DNA of 22,760 bases from Betaproteobacteria bacterium. GTDB lineage: Bacteria; Pseudomonadota; Gammaproteobacteria; Burkholderiales; SG8-39. The stretch's first letter is position 1. The number at the start of each line of letters is the position of its first letter. Positions 14,800 through 22,571 of the stretch are shown piece by piece. The stretch lies in contig SCUH01000129.1 in assembly GCA_004298295.1 (NCBI GenBank), positions 1 to 22,760 of the forward strand, written 5' to 3'. The position numbers were made by a program, and so were the translations under genes. The notes under the pieces are model-generated. The model was not told where the DNA came from. It searched no databases and worked only from the letters and a program-made list of their open reading frames with translations.

Positions 14800-15879
14800 T
14801 CATTTCTGGCGCGGGTTGCGCAGCCCCGTGTCCGGCGCCTGATACTTCCCGGAACGCAGCTGCGCCACCATGTTGGCAAGGCTCAGCGCAGCATTTTTCA
14901 CCTGCACGAAAACTTCAGCATCGGCATCCAAGTCCGCGTGACTGGTGGCATAAGGCTTGTAGTAGCCGATGAACGTGTCGAGCGCCGCGGCCGGGCCCGC
15001 CTGGATCAGGCCCATGTCGCTCAGCCAGTCGGCAAGAATTCGCCGCAAGTTCTCCGGTCCCGCGGAGTCCCCGTGCGCGACGACGGCGAACGCGCGGCCG
15101 GCGAGGTGCTTGGGGTAATCCCAGCCTTCGAGTTCGAGCTGCTTGGCGAGCGCCGGGTTCTTGCCCTTGGTGGTGGTCGGATCGGGATTGCCGCCGTCGG
15201 CGCACACCAGCCGGTCGATCATCAGCTTGAGGCCTGCCGGCGCCTGGTACCAGTTCACCGGGCACAGAATGAACACGCCATGCGCCGCGACCCAACGCGG
15301 ATAGAGCTCCGCCATCCAGTCGTTGGTCTGGCCGAGCGCGTGGTTCGGATAGCAGGAGCACGGCCAGTTGCAAAGCGGCATCGCCGTCGAGACGCAGGCC
15401 TTGCAGGGATGGATCACCTTCCAGGGCTCGTCGGCGAGCGTGGCGATGTCGAGGAAGTCGACCTCGTGGCCGGGCAGCGCGGCGATGGCCTGCTGCGCGG
15501 CCTGCGCCAGCCTGCGCGTCTTGGAGATCTCCCCGGGGCAGGTGTGCTCGCTGCGCGTAGAGCCGTTGACGACCAGGATCCTCGAGGGCGAGCCCGGATC
15601 CTGCTGCCGGCGCGCTGCGGCATGGATCTGCGCGCGCGTTTCCAGCCACTCGAGCGGCAATGGCTGTGCCGGATCCGAGAACCCGGGGCCGGCCGCCGCC
15701 GTGCGCGGCGATTTGCGGTAGGCGATGTAGCCGTCCCACGCCGTCTCGAAAACCTTCTCGAGCTCCGGCTTCAGTCGATCGAACGCCGGATCGAAGAAGC
15801 GAGCGAAAAAACGCTCCCGGAACTGCTCCTTGGTGAGCGGCACCCATTCCTTTTCTCGTCGAACCGCGGGCAGTGCCAT
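14800..15879 (-). CDS. Flavodoxin-fold NAD(P)H-dependent oxidoreductase with Cys-rich motif
   Basis: This 359-residue protein has an N-terminal extension of ~98 residues (helical, charged, not in simple FMN reductases), followed by a flavodoxin-like domain. FMN phosphate binding is suggested by ILVVNGSTRSEHT (101-113), and the flavin-contacting loop by CPVNWYQAPAGLKLMIDRL (206-224). Between them is a cysteine cluster, Cys159, 162, 170, 174 and 176 (CKAC, then CNWPCSC), reminiscent of the cysteine pairs in iron-sulfur flavoproteins and multimeric flavodoxin-fold proteins. It likely transfers electrons from NAD(P)H through FMN; the acceptor is unknown. A GGGAGG site precedes the ATG by 7 nt. 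It begins 19 nt after the molybdopterin-fold gene and probably ends that operon. Confidence 0.85.
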   Translation of the reverse strand: MALPAVRREKEWVPLTKEQFRERFFARFFDPAFDRLKPELEKVFETAWDGYIAYRKSPRTAAAGPGFSDPAQPLPLEWLETRAQIHAAARRQQDPGSPSRILVVNGSTRSEHTCPGEISKTRRLAQAAQQAIAALPGHEVDFLDIATLADEPWKVIHPCKACVSTAMPLCNWPCSCYPNHALGQTNDWMAELYPRWVAAHGVFILCPVNWYQAPAGLKLMIDRLVCADGGNPDPTTTKGKNPALAKQLELEGWDYPKHLAGRAFAVVAHGDSAGPENLRRILADWLSDMGLIQAGPAAALDTFIGYYKPYATSHADLDADAEVFVQVKNAALSLANMVAQLRSGKYQAPDTGLRNPRQK

Positions 15880-15898
15880 CGGTCATCCTCCCAGTGCG

Positions 15899-16651
15899 TC
15901 ATCCAGTCGATCCGAACGGGAATCCCGCGGCCTTCACGCCGACACGGATCCCTTCGATCGCCGCCGCGACCTGCCCCGGCTCCCCGCGCACGCCGAGCTC
16001 GACATGCCGGCGCGAACCGTCCGCGCCCATCGAGGGCAGGCTGAAGACCTTCACGCCCGGATAGCGTGCGCCGACATCATTCATCACCCCGACGAGCTGG
16101 CTTTCGCCCGCCTCGTAGACGAGGATCGAGGCCTCGGCCCAGCGGTCGCGCTCGAAGAGCCCGCGGTATTTCGTGTCGAGCACCCACTCCGCCATCGGCC
16201 AGGCCATCTGCGGAAAACCCGGCACGAAGTGATGCTCGCGCAACGAAAACCCCGGGACCCTGTTCACCGGATTGGGAATGATCGCCGCGCCCCGCGGGAA
16301 TTCGCCCATCTGCAGCCGCTGCGGCGTGATCTCGGCGCCGAAGCGGCCGCGGATCTCGCGCTCCGCATCCGGATGCAGCTCGAGCCGCACGCCGAGCGCG
16401 TCCGCGGCGCACTGCCGCGTGTGATCGTCGGGCGTCGCGCCGATGCCGCCGAAGCTGAACACGATGTCGCCCGACGCCAGGCTGCGACGCAGCGCCGCGG
16501 TCAGTCGCGCGGGATCGTCACCCAGGTACTCGCACCACGCCAGCCGCAGCCCGCGCTTTGCCAGCGCGCCGATCAGGAAACCGAAATGCTTGTCCGGGCG
16601 CTTGCCGAAGAGGATCTCGTCGCCGACGACGTAGGCGCCGAAGGCCTTCAT
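15899..16651 (-). CDS. Molybdopterin-binding-fold (CinA/MoaB-like) protein
   Basis: This 250-residue protein has the MoCF_biosynth fold. It starts GAYVVGDEIL, and has the phosphate-binding loop FGGIGATPDDHT (67-78) where MogA/MoeA/CinA have GGxGxTxxD. The NPVNRVPGF and FVPGFPQMAWPM segments (roughly 124-150) match the CinA N-terminal domain. The C-terminal half is not the CinA deamidase domain; it is a stand-alone N-terminal-type protein. Binding of molybdopterin or a nucleotide is inferred from the fold only. The start overlaps the upstream stop in ATGA, indicating translational coupling. Confidence 0.87.
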   Translation of the reverse strand: MKAFGAYVVGDEILFGKRPDKHFGFLIGALAKRGLRLAWCEYLGDDPARLTAALRRSLASGDIVFSFGGIGATPDDHTRQCAADALGVRLELHPDAEREIRGRFGAEITPQRLQMGEFPRGAAIIPNPVNRVPGFSLREHHFVPGFPQMAWPMAEWVLDTKYRGLFERDRWAEASILVYEAGESQLVGVMNDVGARYPGVKVFSLPSMGADGSRRHVELGVRGEPGQVAAAIEGIRVGVKAAGFPFGSTG

Positions 16652-17391
16652 CGATCGGCACTGGCCTCGGCAGGCCGCTCGCGGAGCAGCTTCAGCTGCG
16701 CCAACAGGTAATGAATGAAAGTCAATCCGACCACGACCGGCGCGAAAAAACCCAGCAGGGGCACGAAGGCCACCAGGGCCAGCACCACCCCCATGACATA
16801 AAGCGACCCGCGGCGCTCGGCAAAGATCTTCTGCATCTCCGCCGCGTCGGCATGCTCGGCGAGCGCGTCGTAGCGCAGGACCTTCTGGTTCACCCAGCCC
16901 ATGATCGCCACCGGCAGGATCGGCCAGAGCGGCGGAAAGAGCCACAACGGCAGGCTCGCCAGCGCAAGCAGCGCAAGACCGCAAAGTGCGACGACGCCGT
17001 TCCACACGCTGCCGGCGAATCCGCCGCCGTGGCGCCGCTCGAGCTGCGGGAAGCGCCGCTGCGCGACATGGTTCACCATCTCCGGCATGCCGAACACGCC
17101 GAGCAGGAGCAGCGCGGTGAGCTGAATGAGCGGCACCAGCATGATGAGGATCAGCACCTTGGCGGCGAACAGCGCCACATCGCCCGCGCTCCAGGGCACG
17201 ATCAGGGTCGCGTACTGCGCCCATTGCCGGATCAGCTCGGCAAGCCAGAGCACGAGCTGCCCCCAGAAGACGAGCGCGAGCGCCCCCCAGAAAAACATCG
17301 CGGCCATCACCGGCCACAGCATCAGCCAGAGCATGCGCGGGTGAAACAGGTTCGCCAGCGCGAACAGGAGCGAGCCGCCGATGCCGGTCAT
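16648..17391 (-). CDS. EI24/CysZ-like inner membrane protein
   Basis: This 247-residue membrane protein shows five or six hydrophobic segments: about 17-47, 68-102, 128-158, a shorter one near 160, and 198-230. Soluble stretches contain MVNHVAQRRFPQLERRHGGG. The pattern and VMGWVNQKVLRYDAL fit the EI24 domain family, which includes the sulfate permease CysZ. Function beyond membrane location is unclear. Its ATG overlaps the hrpA TGA in a 4-nt ATGA junction, and its own stop overlaps the next start in the same way. Confidence 0.82.
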   Translation of the reverse strand: MTGIGGSLLFALANLFHPRMLWLMLWPVMAAMFFWGALALVFWGQLVLWLAELIRQWAQYATLIVPWSAGDVALFAAKVLILIMLVPLIQLTALLLLGVFGMPEMVNHVAQRRFPQLERRHGGGFAGSVWNGVVALCGLALLALASLPLWLFPPLWPILPVAIMGWVNQKVLRYDALAEHADAAEMQKIFAERRGSLYVMGVVLALVAFVPLLGFFAPVVVGLTFIHYLLAQLKLLRERPAEASADR

Positions 17392-20300
17392 TGGCGCATA
17401 CTTTGCCACAGCTTCGCGAGCCGCTTCGCCGAAACCGGCACCGGGGTGCGCAGCTCCTGCGCAAAGAGCGACACGCGCAGCTCCTCCAGCAACCAGCCGA
17501 ACTGCTCCAGTTCGGGCGACAGCGCCCCGTATTTCGAGCGCGCCGCGACTTCCCTGCGCAAGACCTGCTCGAGCGGCGCGAGTTCTGCGGCGCGCTGCGC
17601 GTCGCGCGCCGGGTCGGCGCGCAGCTTGTCGAAGCGCGCGGCGGCCGCCTTGAGGTAGCGGGGCAGATGCTGCAGCCGCTCCCACGGCGTGCGCGCGAGC
17701 CAGTGCGGGGCGAGCAGCCGCGCGCACTGGCCGCGAACGTCTTCGGCCGCCTGCGGGAACGCCTTGTGCGCGGCCGCGATGCGCTTTTGCAGCTGCGCAT
17801 GCTCGGCGAGAATGGCCGCCGCGAGGCGTTGCAGTTCCTGCGCGATCAGCTTGAAGCGGTTCCGGCCCTCGGCCACGCGGCGCGCAAAGTCAGCCTGCGT
17901 CATGGGCAGCCCGGCGGCGAGGAATGTGCGCTCGAGCGCCGCCGCGATCAGGTCATCCTTGTGCGCACTCAGCGCCGCGTCCCGCGAGAGCGCGCGCTCG
18001 AGCTCGCGCAGGCGCTCGCGAAACGCGATTGCGAGCAGACGCTTCACGCCCTCGCGATGCACCGCGCGCGCCTTCTCGGGTGAGTCGTACACCTGCAGCA
18101 CCACGGCGTCGCCGGAGTCCTCGAGCGCCGGATAGCCGAGGAGCGTCTGGCCGCCGCGCCGGATCTCCATCAGCTCGTCGAGGTCGCCGCAGGTCCACGC
18201 CGTATGGCGCTCGCCCGGCCCGGGCTGCACTTCCTCGCGCAGCGCGCTCTCGCTGTGCGCCGCGAGCTCGCGCTTCAACGCGGCGAGATTGCGATCCAGC
18301 CCGAGCTGGCGTGCGTGCTCGTCGAGGACGCGGAAGTTCATGTGCAGGTGCGGCGGCGCCGAGTCGGGCCGGAAAGCATCGGCCGGCACCTCGAGATTGA
18401 ATTCGGCCCGGATGTAGCGCGCCAGCGCCAGTGCGAGCGGCGTGTCCGACGGCGGCACGGCTGCGGCAAACGCTTGCGCGAACCCGGCGAGCGGCCCGAG
18501 CCTGTGGCGCAGGCGCTGCGGCATGCCCTTGGCCAGCGCCTGCACCTTCTCCTTCAGCAGCCCGGGGACCAGCCACTCGCAGCGCGCCGCGGGCACCTGG
18601 TTGAGCAGCGCCACCGGCACCGCGAGGGTCACGCCGTCGCGCGGCGAGCGCGGCTCGAAGTGGTATTCGAGCGCGAAGCGGTTCGCGCCGAGCGCGAGCT
18701 CGTGAGGAAAATTCTCCGTCGTGATGCCCGCCGCCTCGTGCCGCATCAGGTCCTCGCGGCTCAAGTGCAGCAGGCGCGGCTCGCCGCGCTCGGCCTCCTT
18801 GCGCCAGCGCTCGAAATCGGCCCCGTTGTGGATCCCCTGAGGCACGCGCGCGTCGTAGAACGCGAAAATCAGTTCGTCGTCCACCAGGATGTCGGGACGG
18901 CGCGACTTGTGCTCCAGGCGCTCGATCTCGCGGATCAGGCGCTGGTTGTGGGAGAAAAACGGCGCGCGCGTGTCGTAGTCGCCCTCGACCAGCGCCGAGC
19001 GCACGAAGATCTCGCGCGACAGCTGTGGCTCCACCGGGCCGTAATGCACCCGCCGGTCGGTGTACACCGCAAGGCCGTAAAGCGTGCCGCGCTCGAGCGC
19101 CACCACCTGCGCGCGCGAGCGCTCCCAGTGCGGCCGCTCGGGATGCCGCCGCAGCAGGTGCGCCCCGACCTCCTCCAGCCACTTCGGGTCGATGCTCGCC
19201 ACGGTGCGCGCGTACAGTCGCGTCGTCTCGAGCAGTTCGGCGGCGACGATCCATTTGCCGGGCTTGCGCGTCCACGATCCCGGATGCACCCAGAACTTGA
19301 TGCCGCGCGCCCCGGTGTAATTGCCCTCGGCCTCGTGCTTCATGCCGACATTGCCCAGCAGGCCCGCGAGCAGTGCGCGATGGATCGCACCATGGCCCTC
19401 GGGCTTTGCCGGGTTGACGCTCGAAGCGCGCCAGCCCAGCTCGTCGAGCACGGCGGCGAGCTGGCGGTGCACGTCGCGCCACTCGCGCAGCCGCGGCAGC
19501 GAAAGAAAGTGCTCTCGGCAATAGCGCCGCGGGTTCGGCTGCTCGAGCGCCTGCCAGAGCTTGAGGAAGGCGAGAAAATCCGAGCGCTCGTCGGCGAAGC
19601 GCGCGTGCCGCTCGTCGGCGGCCGCGGCCTGCTCGAGCGGCCGCTGGCGCGGGTCCTGCACGGAAAGCGCGGCGGCGATGACGAGCATCTGCTCGACGCA
19701 ATGCGCGTCGCGCGCGGCGATCAGCATACGGCCGATCCTCGGATCGAGCGGCAGGCGCGCGAGCTCGCGGCCGATGCCAGTCAGCTCGTTGCCTTCGTCC
19801 ACCGCGCCCAGCTCGGCGAGCAGCGCGTAGCCGTCGGCGATCGCGCGCGGCGCCGGCGCATCCAGCAACGCAAACGCCTCCACCTTGCCGAGGCCGAGGC
19901 TCAGCGCGCGCAGGATGACCGCGGCGAGCGAGGAGCGCAACAGCTCGGGATCGGTGTACGCCGGCCGCGATGCGAACTCCGCCTCCGAATAGAGCCGGAT
20001 GCACACGCCGTCGGCGACCCGCCCGCAGCGGCCGGCGCGCTGCTGCGCCGCGGCCTGCGAGATGTCCTCCACGCGCAGCATCTCGACCTTGTTGCGATAG
20101 GAGTAGCGCTTGACGCGCGCCTGCCCGGTGTCGACCACGTAACGGATGCGCGGCACCGTGAGCGAAGTCTCGGCGACGTTGGTCGCGAGCACCACGCGGC
20201 GCGCACCGCCGGGCCGGAACACGCGGTCCTGCTCCGCCGACGACAACCGCGCGTAGAGCGGCAGGATCTCGCGCGCCTCGCCCGGCCGCGCCGGCGCCAG

Positions 20301-21041
20301 GCGGCGCAGCACTTCCGCCGCATCGCGGATCTCGCGCTCGCCCGGCAGGAACACCAGCACGTCGCCCGCGCCTTCCCGGCACAGTTCCTGCACCGCGTCG
20401 GCGAGCGCCTGCTCCTCCTCGTCGCGCGTCGTATCCTCGGCGTCCCCGCCGACCGGACGGTAGCGCACCTCCACCGGGTAGAGCCGCCCGGTGACCTCGA
20501 TCACCGGCGCGGCGTTGAAATGGCGCGAGAATTTTTCGGCGTCGATGGTAGCCGAGGTGATCACGACTTTCAGGTCGCTGCGCCGCGGCAGCAATTGCTT
20601 CAGGTAACCGAGCAGGAAATCGATGTTGAGGCTGCGCTCGTGCGCCTCGTCGATGACGAGCGTGTCGTAGGCGCGCAGCTGCGGGTCGCCCTGCGTCTCG
20701 GCAAGGAGTATCCCGTCGGTCATCAGCTTGATGGCGGTGTGCGCGCCAACCTTGTCGTTGAAGCGCACCTTGTAGCCGACCAGTCCGCCGAGTTCGGTCT
20801 TGAGCTCCTCGGCGATGCGCGCCGCCACCGAGCGCGCCGCGATGCGGCGCGGCTGCGTGTGGCCGATGAGGCCGTTCGCGCCGCGGCCCATCTCGAGCAG
20901 GATCTTCGGGATCTGGGTCGTCTTGCCCGAGCCGGTCTCACCGCAGACGATCACGACGGGATTGTGCTCGAGCGCGCTGCGGATTTCGTCGCGCCGGGCG
21001 CTGATCGGCAGCGCCGGGTCGAAGGCGACGTGCGGTGTCAT
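17388..21041 (-). CDS. hrpA: ATP-dependent RNA helicase HrpA
   Basis: This 1217-residue DEAH-box helicase matches HrpA, including the long C-terminal extension. Walker A GETGSGKT is at 34-41, motif Ia TQPRRIAARSVA at 62-73, motif II DEAH at 131-134, motif III SAT at 163-165, and motif VI QRAGRCGR at 334-341. The HA2 and OB-like regions follow, then the DUF3418-type C-terminus. It unwinds RNA using NTP hydrolysis; in E. coli HrpA acts on stalled ribosomes, and whether that holds here is inference. It is slightly shorter than the E. coli protein, mainly in front of the helicase core. The ATG has no strong ribosome-binding site. It starts 24 nt after the toxin gene, so expression may depend on transcription from upstream. 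Confidence 0.97.
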   Translation of the reverse strand: MTPHVAFDPALPISARRDEIRSALEHNPVVIVCGETGSGKTTQIPKILLEMGRGANGLIGHTQPRRIAARSVAARIAEELKTELGGLVGYKVRFNDKVGAHTAIKLMTDGILLAETQGDPQLRAYDTLVIDEAHERSLNIDFLLGYLKQLLPRRSDLKVVITSATIDAEKFSRHFNAAPVIEVTGRLYPVEVRYRPVGGDAEDTTRDEEEQALADAVQELCREGAGDVLVFLPGEREIRDAAEVLRRLAPARPGEAREILPLYARLSSAEQDRVFRPGGARRVVLATNVAETSLTVPRIRYVVDTGQARVKRYSYRNKVEMLRVEDISQAAAQQRAGRCGRVADGVCIRLYSEAEFASRPAYTDPELLRSSLAAVILRALSLGLGKVEAFALLDAPAPRAIADGYALLAELGAVDEGNELTGIGRELARLPLDPRIGRMLIAARDAHCVEQMLVIAAALSVQDPRQRPLEQAAAADERHARFADERSDFLAFLKLWQALEQPNPRRYCREHFLSLPRLREWRDVHRQLAAVLDELGWRASSVNPAKPEGHGAIHRALLAGLLGNVGMKHEAEGNYTGARGIKFWVHPGSWTRKPGKWIVAAELLETTRLYARTVASIDPKWLEEVGAHLLRRHPERPHWERSRAQVVALERGTLYGLAVYTDRRVHYGPVEPQLSREIFVRSALVEGDYDTRAPFFSHNQRLIREIERLEHKSRRPDILVDDELIFAFYDARVPQGIHNGADFERWRKEAERGEPRLLHLSREDLMRHEAAGITTENFPHELALGANRFALEYHFEPRSPRDGVTLAVPVALLNQVPAARCEWLVPGLLKEKVQALAKGMPQRLRHRLGPLAGFAQAFAAAVPPSDTPLALALARYIRAEFNLEVPADAFRPDSAPPHLHMNFRVLDEHARQLGLDRNLAALKRELAAHSESALREEVQPGPGERHTAWTCGDLDELMEIRRGGQTLLGYPALEDSGDAVVLQVYDSPEKARAVHREGVKRLLAIAFRERLRELERALSRDAALSAHKDDLIAAALERTFLAAGLPMTQADFARRVAEGRNRFKLIAQELQRLAAAILAEHAQLQKRIAAAHKAFPQAAEDVRGQCARLLAPHWLARTPWERLQHLPRYLKAAAARFDKLRADPARDAQRAAELAPLEQVLRREVAARSKYGALSPELEQFGWLLEELRVSLFAQELRTPVPVSAKRLAKLWQSMRQ

Positions 21042-21065
21042 GTCGCGCCAGACTTGCGCGCGACG

Positions 21066-21404
21066 TCAGTCAAGGAGCGTCTGCAGGCGCGCAATGACGT
21101 CGGACGTGACGGTTTCCGGCGCGCGTTCCCTGAATGCCGCCTTTCGAGCCCTGAAATCCAGCGTGCGCGCGTGATTGCAGGCGATGACCCCCTGCGTGCC
21201 GGTGCCCGAACCCATCAACGTCACCGCAAACCCGGCATAACGCGCCGCTGCGCCGCCCTGCGTGATCGGACAGACGAGCGCAAGGCCACCGGCATTGAAC
21301 GCCTTCGGCGACACCACGAATACAAAACGCGCTCCGCGCTGTTCGCCGCCTCGCGTCGGTTCGAGATCGAGATGCCAGACCTCGCCCCGGTTCGGTACGC
21401 GCAT
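21066..21404 (-). CDS. MazF/PemK-family toxin, ChpB-like
   Basis: This 112-residue protein is a MazF-type endoribonuclease toxin. The family features are RGEVWHLDLEPTRG near the N-terminus, EQRGAR (residues 21-26), the PITQGG motif at 46-51, and a C-terminal DVIARLQTLL helix. Overall it resembles E. coli ChpB, including ARYAGFAV and QGVIACNHARTLDFRAR. The usual Arg-Pro of the GxRP loop is Arg-Phe here, a minor change. It probably cleaves mRNA; the cut site is unknown. Its ATG shares a base with the antitoxin stop (TAATG), the standard coupled arrangement. It is complete with no sign of decay. Confidence 0.92.
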   Translation of the reverse strand: MRVPNRGEVWHLDLEPTRGGEQRGARFVFVVSPKAFNAGGLALVCPITQGGAAARYAGFAVTLMGSGTGTQGVIACNHARTLDFRARKAAFRERAPETVTSDVIARLQTLLD

Positions 21405-21661
21405 TACAGCAGTTCTTGGCCCGCCGGTGCCGCCGACTGCCACTCACCGTCGGCGCGCGACGGTCGCCGCCTGAAATCGCACTTTGCCAACAGCTCGTCC
21501 AGCGTGTACCGCGGCTTCGCTACCGGCGCCAGGGTGATCTTGCCGCGCTCAAACGCGACCTTCACTTCCGAGCCGGGCCGCAGGTTCGCCTGGGCGAGAA
21601 ACGGTTTCGGCACGGCCACCATCACGGAACCCCCGATGGCGCGCAACACGGCTTTGGACAT
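21404..21661 (-). CDS. MazE/AbrB-family antitoxin, ChpS-like
   Basis: This 85-residue protein has an N-terminal SpoVT/AbrB-type DNA-binding swapped-hairpin: GGSVMVAVPKPFLAQANLRPGSEV (10-33) then KITLAPV. The C-terminal tail RYTLDELLAKCD (51-62), then EWQSAAPAGQELL, matches the toxin-neutralising tail of E. coli ChpS. It should bind the toxin and repress its own operon. The gene precedes the toxin, overlapping by 1 nt, and sits 22 nt from a palindrome that overlaps a -10 box. Confidence 0.92.
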   Translation of the reverse strand: MSKAVLRAIGGSVMVAVPKPFLAQANLRPGSEVKVAFERGKITLAPVAKPRYTLDELLAKCDFRRRPSRADGEWQSAAPAGQELL

Positions 21662-21682
21662 GGCTGGTGTCAGGGACTGGAT

Positions 21683-21700
21683 GTTACACGGAAGTATAAC
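21683..21700 (-). promoter_or_regulatory. Likely antitoxin operator overlapping a -10 box
   Basis: GTTACAC (21683-21689) and GTATAAC (21694-21700) form an inverted repeat with six of seven matches and a 4-nt spacer. The minus-strand -10 hexamer TATACT (21698-21693) lies within the right arm and centre. Binding here would block the promoter, as expected for an autorepressed toxin-antitoxin operon. A -35 box is not obvious (TTGATT, 15 nt away, is the best). Confidence 0.5.
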
Positions 21701-21715
21701 CTCAAAAACCCGGAA

Positions 21716-22567
21716 TCAATAACTGGTCGACGTGCTCGTCGCACTGTCCGAATCCGGCGATGAGCTGTCGGACTCGGCGGCTGTGCTATCCGGCATCTCG
21801 CTCGCGCCTTCACTGTCCGATGCGTCGCTCGCTGCGGGTTGCTCGGATTCGTTCGCCGCGAGCGCCGCACCGGCCGCAATCGCGGCGCCGGCCGCCACCG
21901 CCGCACCGGTCGCGGCAGCACCCCGCCCTGTCGATGCCGCGTCCCACGAACCCGAGGCACCGGCGCCGCTGAATTCACCGCCGCGGCCGGAGTAAGCGGG
22001 CTCCGACGCGCCGGAAGAGTCGCTCGAACCCCAGGACGTGCCGCTTTCTACGGGTTCGTCGTCGCTCAACGTCCGCCGGCGGCGAACAAGCCGCGACCAC
22101 CAGCTCTCTCGTACTGCCTGCAGCTCAAGTTCGCAGGCAGGGTCTCCGCGCAGCCGTGTCGCAAGTTCCTCTACGACTTCGTCCGCGACCCTCAGACCGC
22201 CGCCGGTCGGCCGCAGTGCGCCGCCGCTGCCCGGTGCGCCGCCGTGCAATTCGAGCAGCAGTCGCCCGTGGCTTTCCGCGCTCACCGCGTCGCCCGTGCG
22301 CGGCTCGAAGACAAGCGCACAGGGCCCGCGCGCGCGATGCTCGTCGGGCTCCAGAGGAGTCGCCTTCACGAAGCGGTAACTGCCGAATGGCGGATGGCCG
22401 CCGGGACGCAGCGGATCGCGCACCGCGTTGCCCAGCTGCCGCGCGACGGCCTGATCCGCCGTCGCGCACACGGCCACTGGTCCGAACACAATTCGGTCCG
22501 CCGCATCGCGAAGGGTGAGCGTACCTTCGCGGTCGCGGCGCGGGTCGACCTGGACGACGAGCTTCAT
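21716..22567 (-). CDS. YkuD/L,D-transpeptidase-like protein with degenerate catalytic motif
   Basis: This 283-residue protein has a YkuD-like domain at about residues 1-150: VVQVDPRRDREGTLTLRDAADRIVFGPV, GGHPPFGSYRFVK (56-68), HGG at 108-110 and LRPTGGGLRVADEVVEEL (118-135). In L,D-transpeptidases the last motif contains the catalytic His-x-Gly-Cys/HGC-(L/I)-R; here it reads TGGGLR, with no Cys and no His. Cys34, Cys83 and Cys145 are elsewhere. The C-terminal ~115 residues contain a WW/RRRR stretch (156-165), a Gly/Ser-rich linker, a glycine-zipper-like Ala segment (about 214-240), and a Ser/Asp tail. No signal peptide is evident. It begins 4 nt after the glycosyltransferase stop and may be co-transcribed. 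Its role may be structural. Confidence 0.75.
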   Translation of the reverse strand: MKLVVQVDPRRDREGTLTLRDAADRIVFGPVAVCATADQAVARQLGNAVRDPLRPGGHPPFGSYRFVKATPLEPDEHRARGPCALVFEPRTGDAVSAESHGRLLLELHGGAPGSGGALRPTGGGLRVADEVVEELATRLRGDPACELELQAVRESWWSRLVRRRRTLSDDEPVESGTSWGSSDSSGASEPAYSGRGGEFSGAGASGSWDAASTGRGAAATGAAVAAGAAIAAGAALAANESEQPAASDASDSEGASEMPDSTAAESDSSSPDSDSATSTSTSY

Positions 22568-22571
22568 CGGC

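Noticed and set aside
18204..21722. Very long open + frame opposite hrpA and the toxin-antitoxin genes
   Set aside because: It is the antisense shadow of high-GC coding genes; it has no domain, is rich in Arg/Ala/Gly, and runs through several independent genes.
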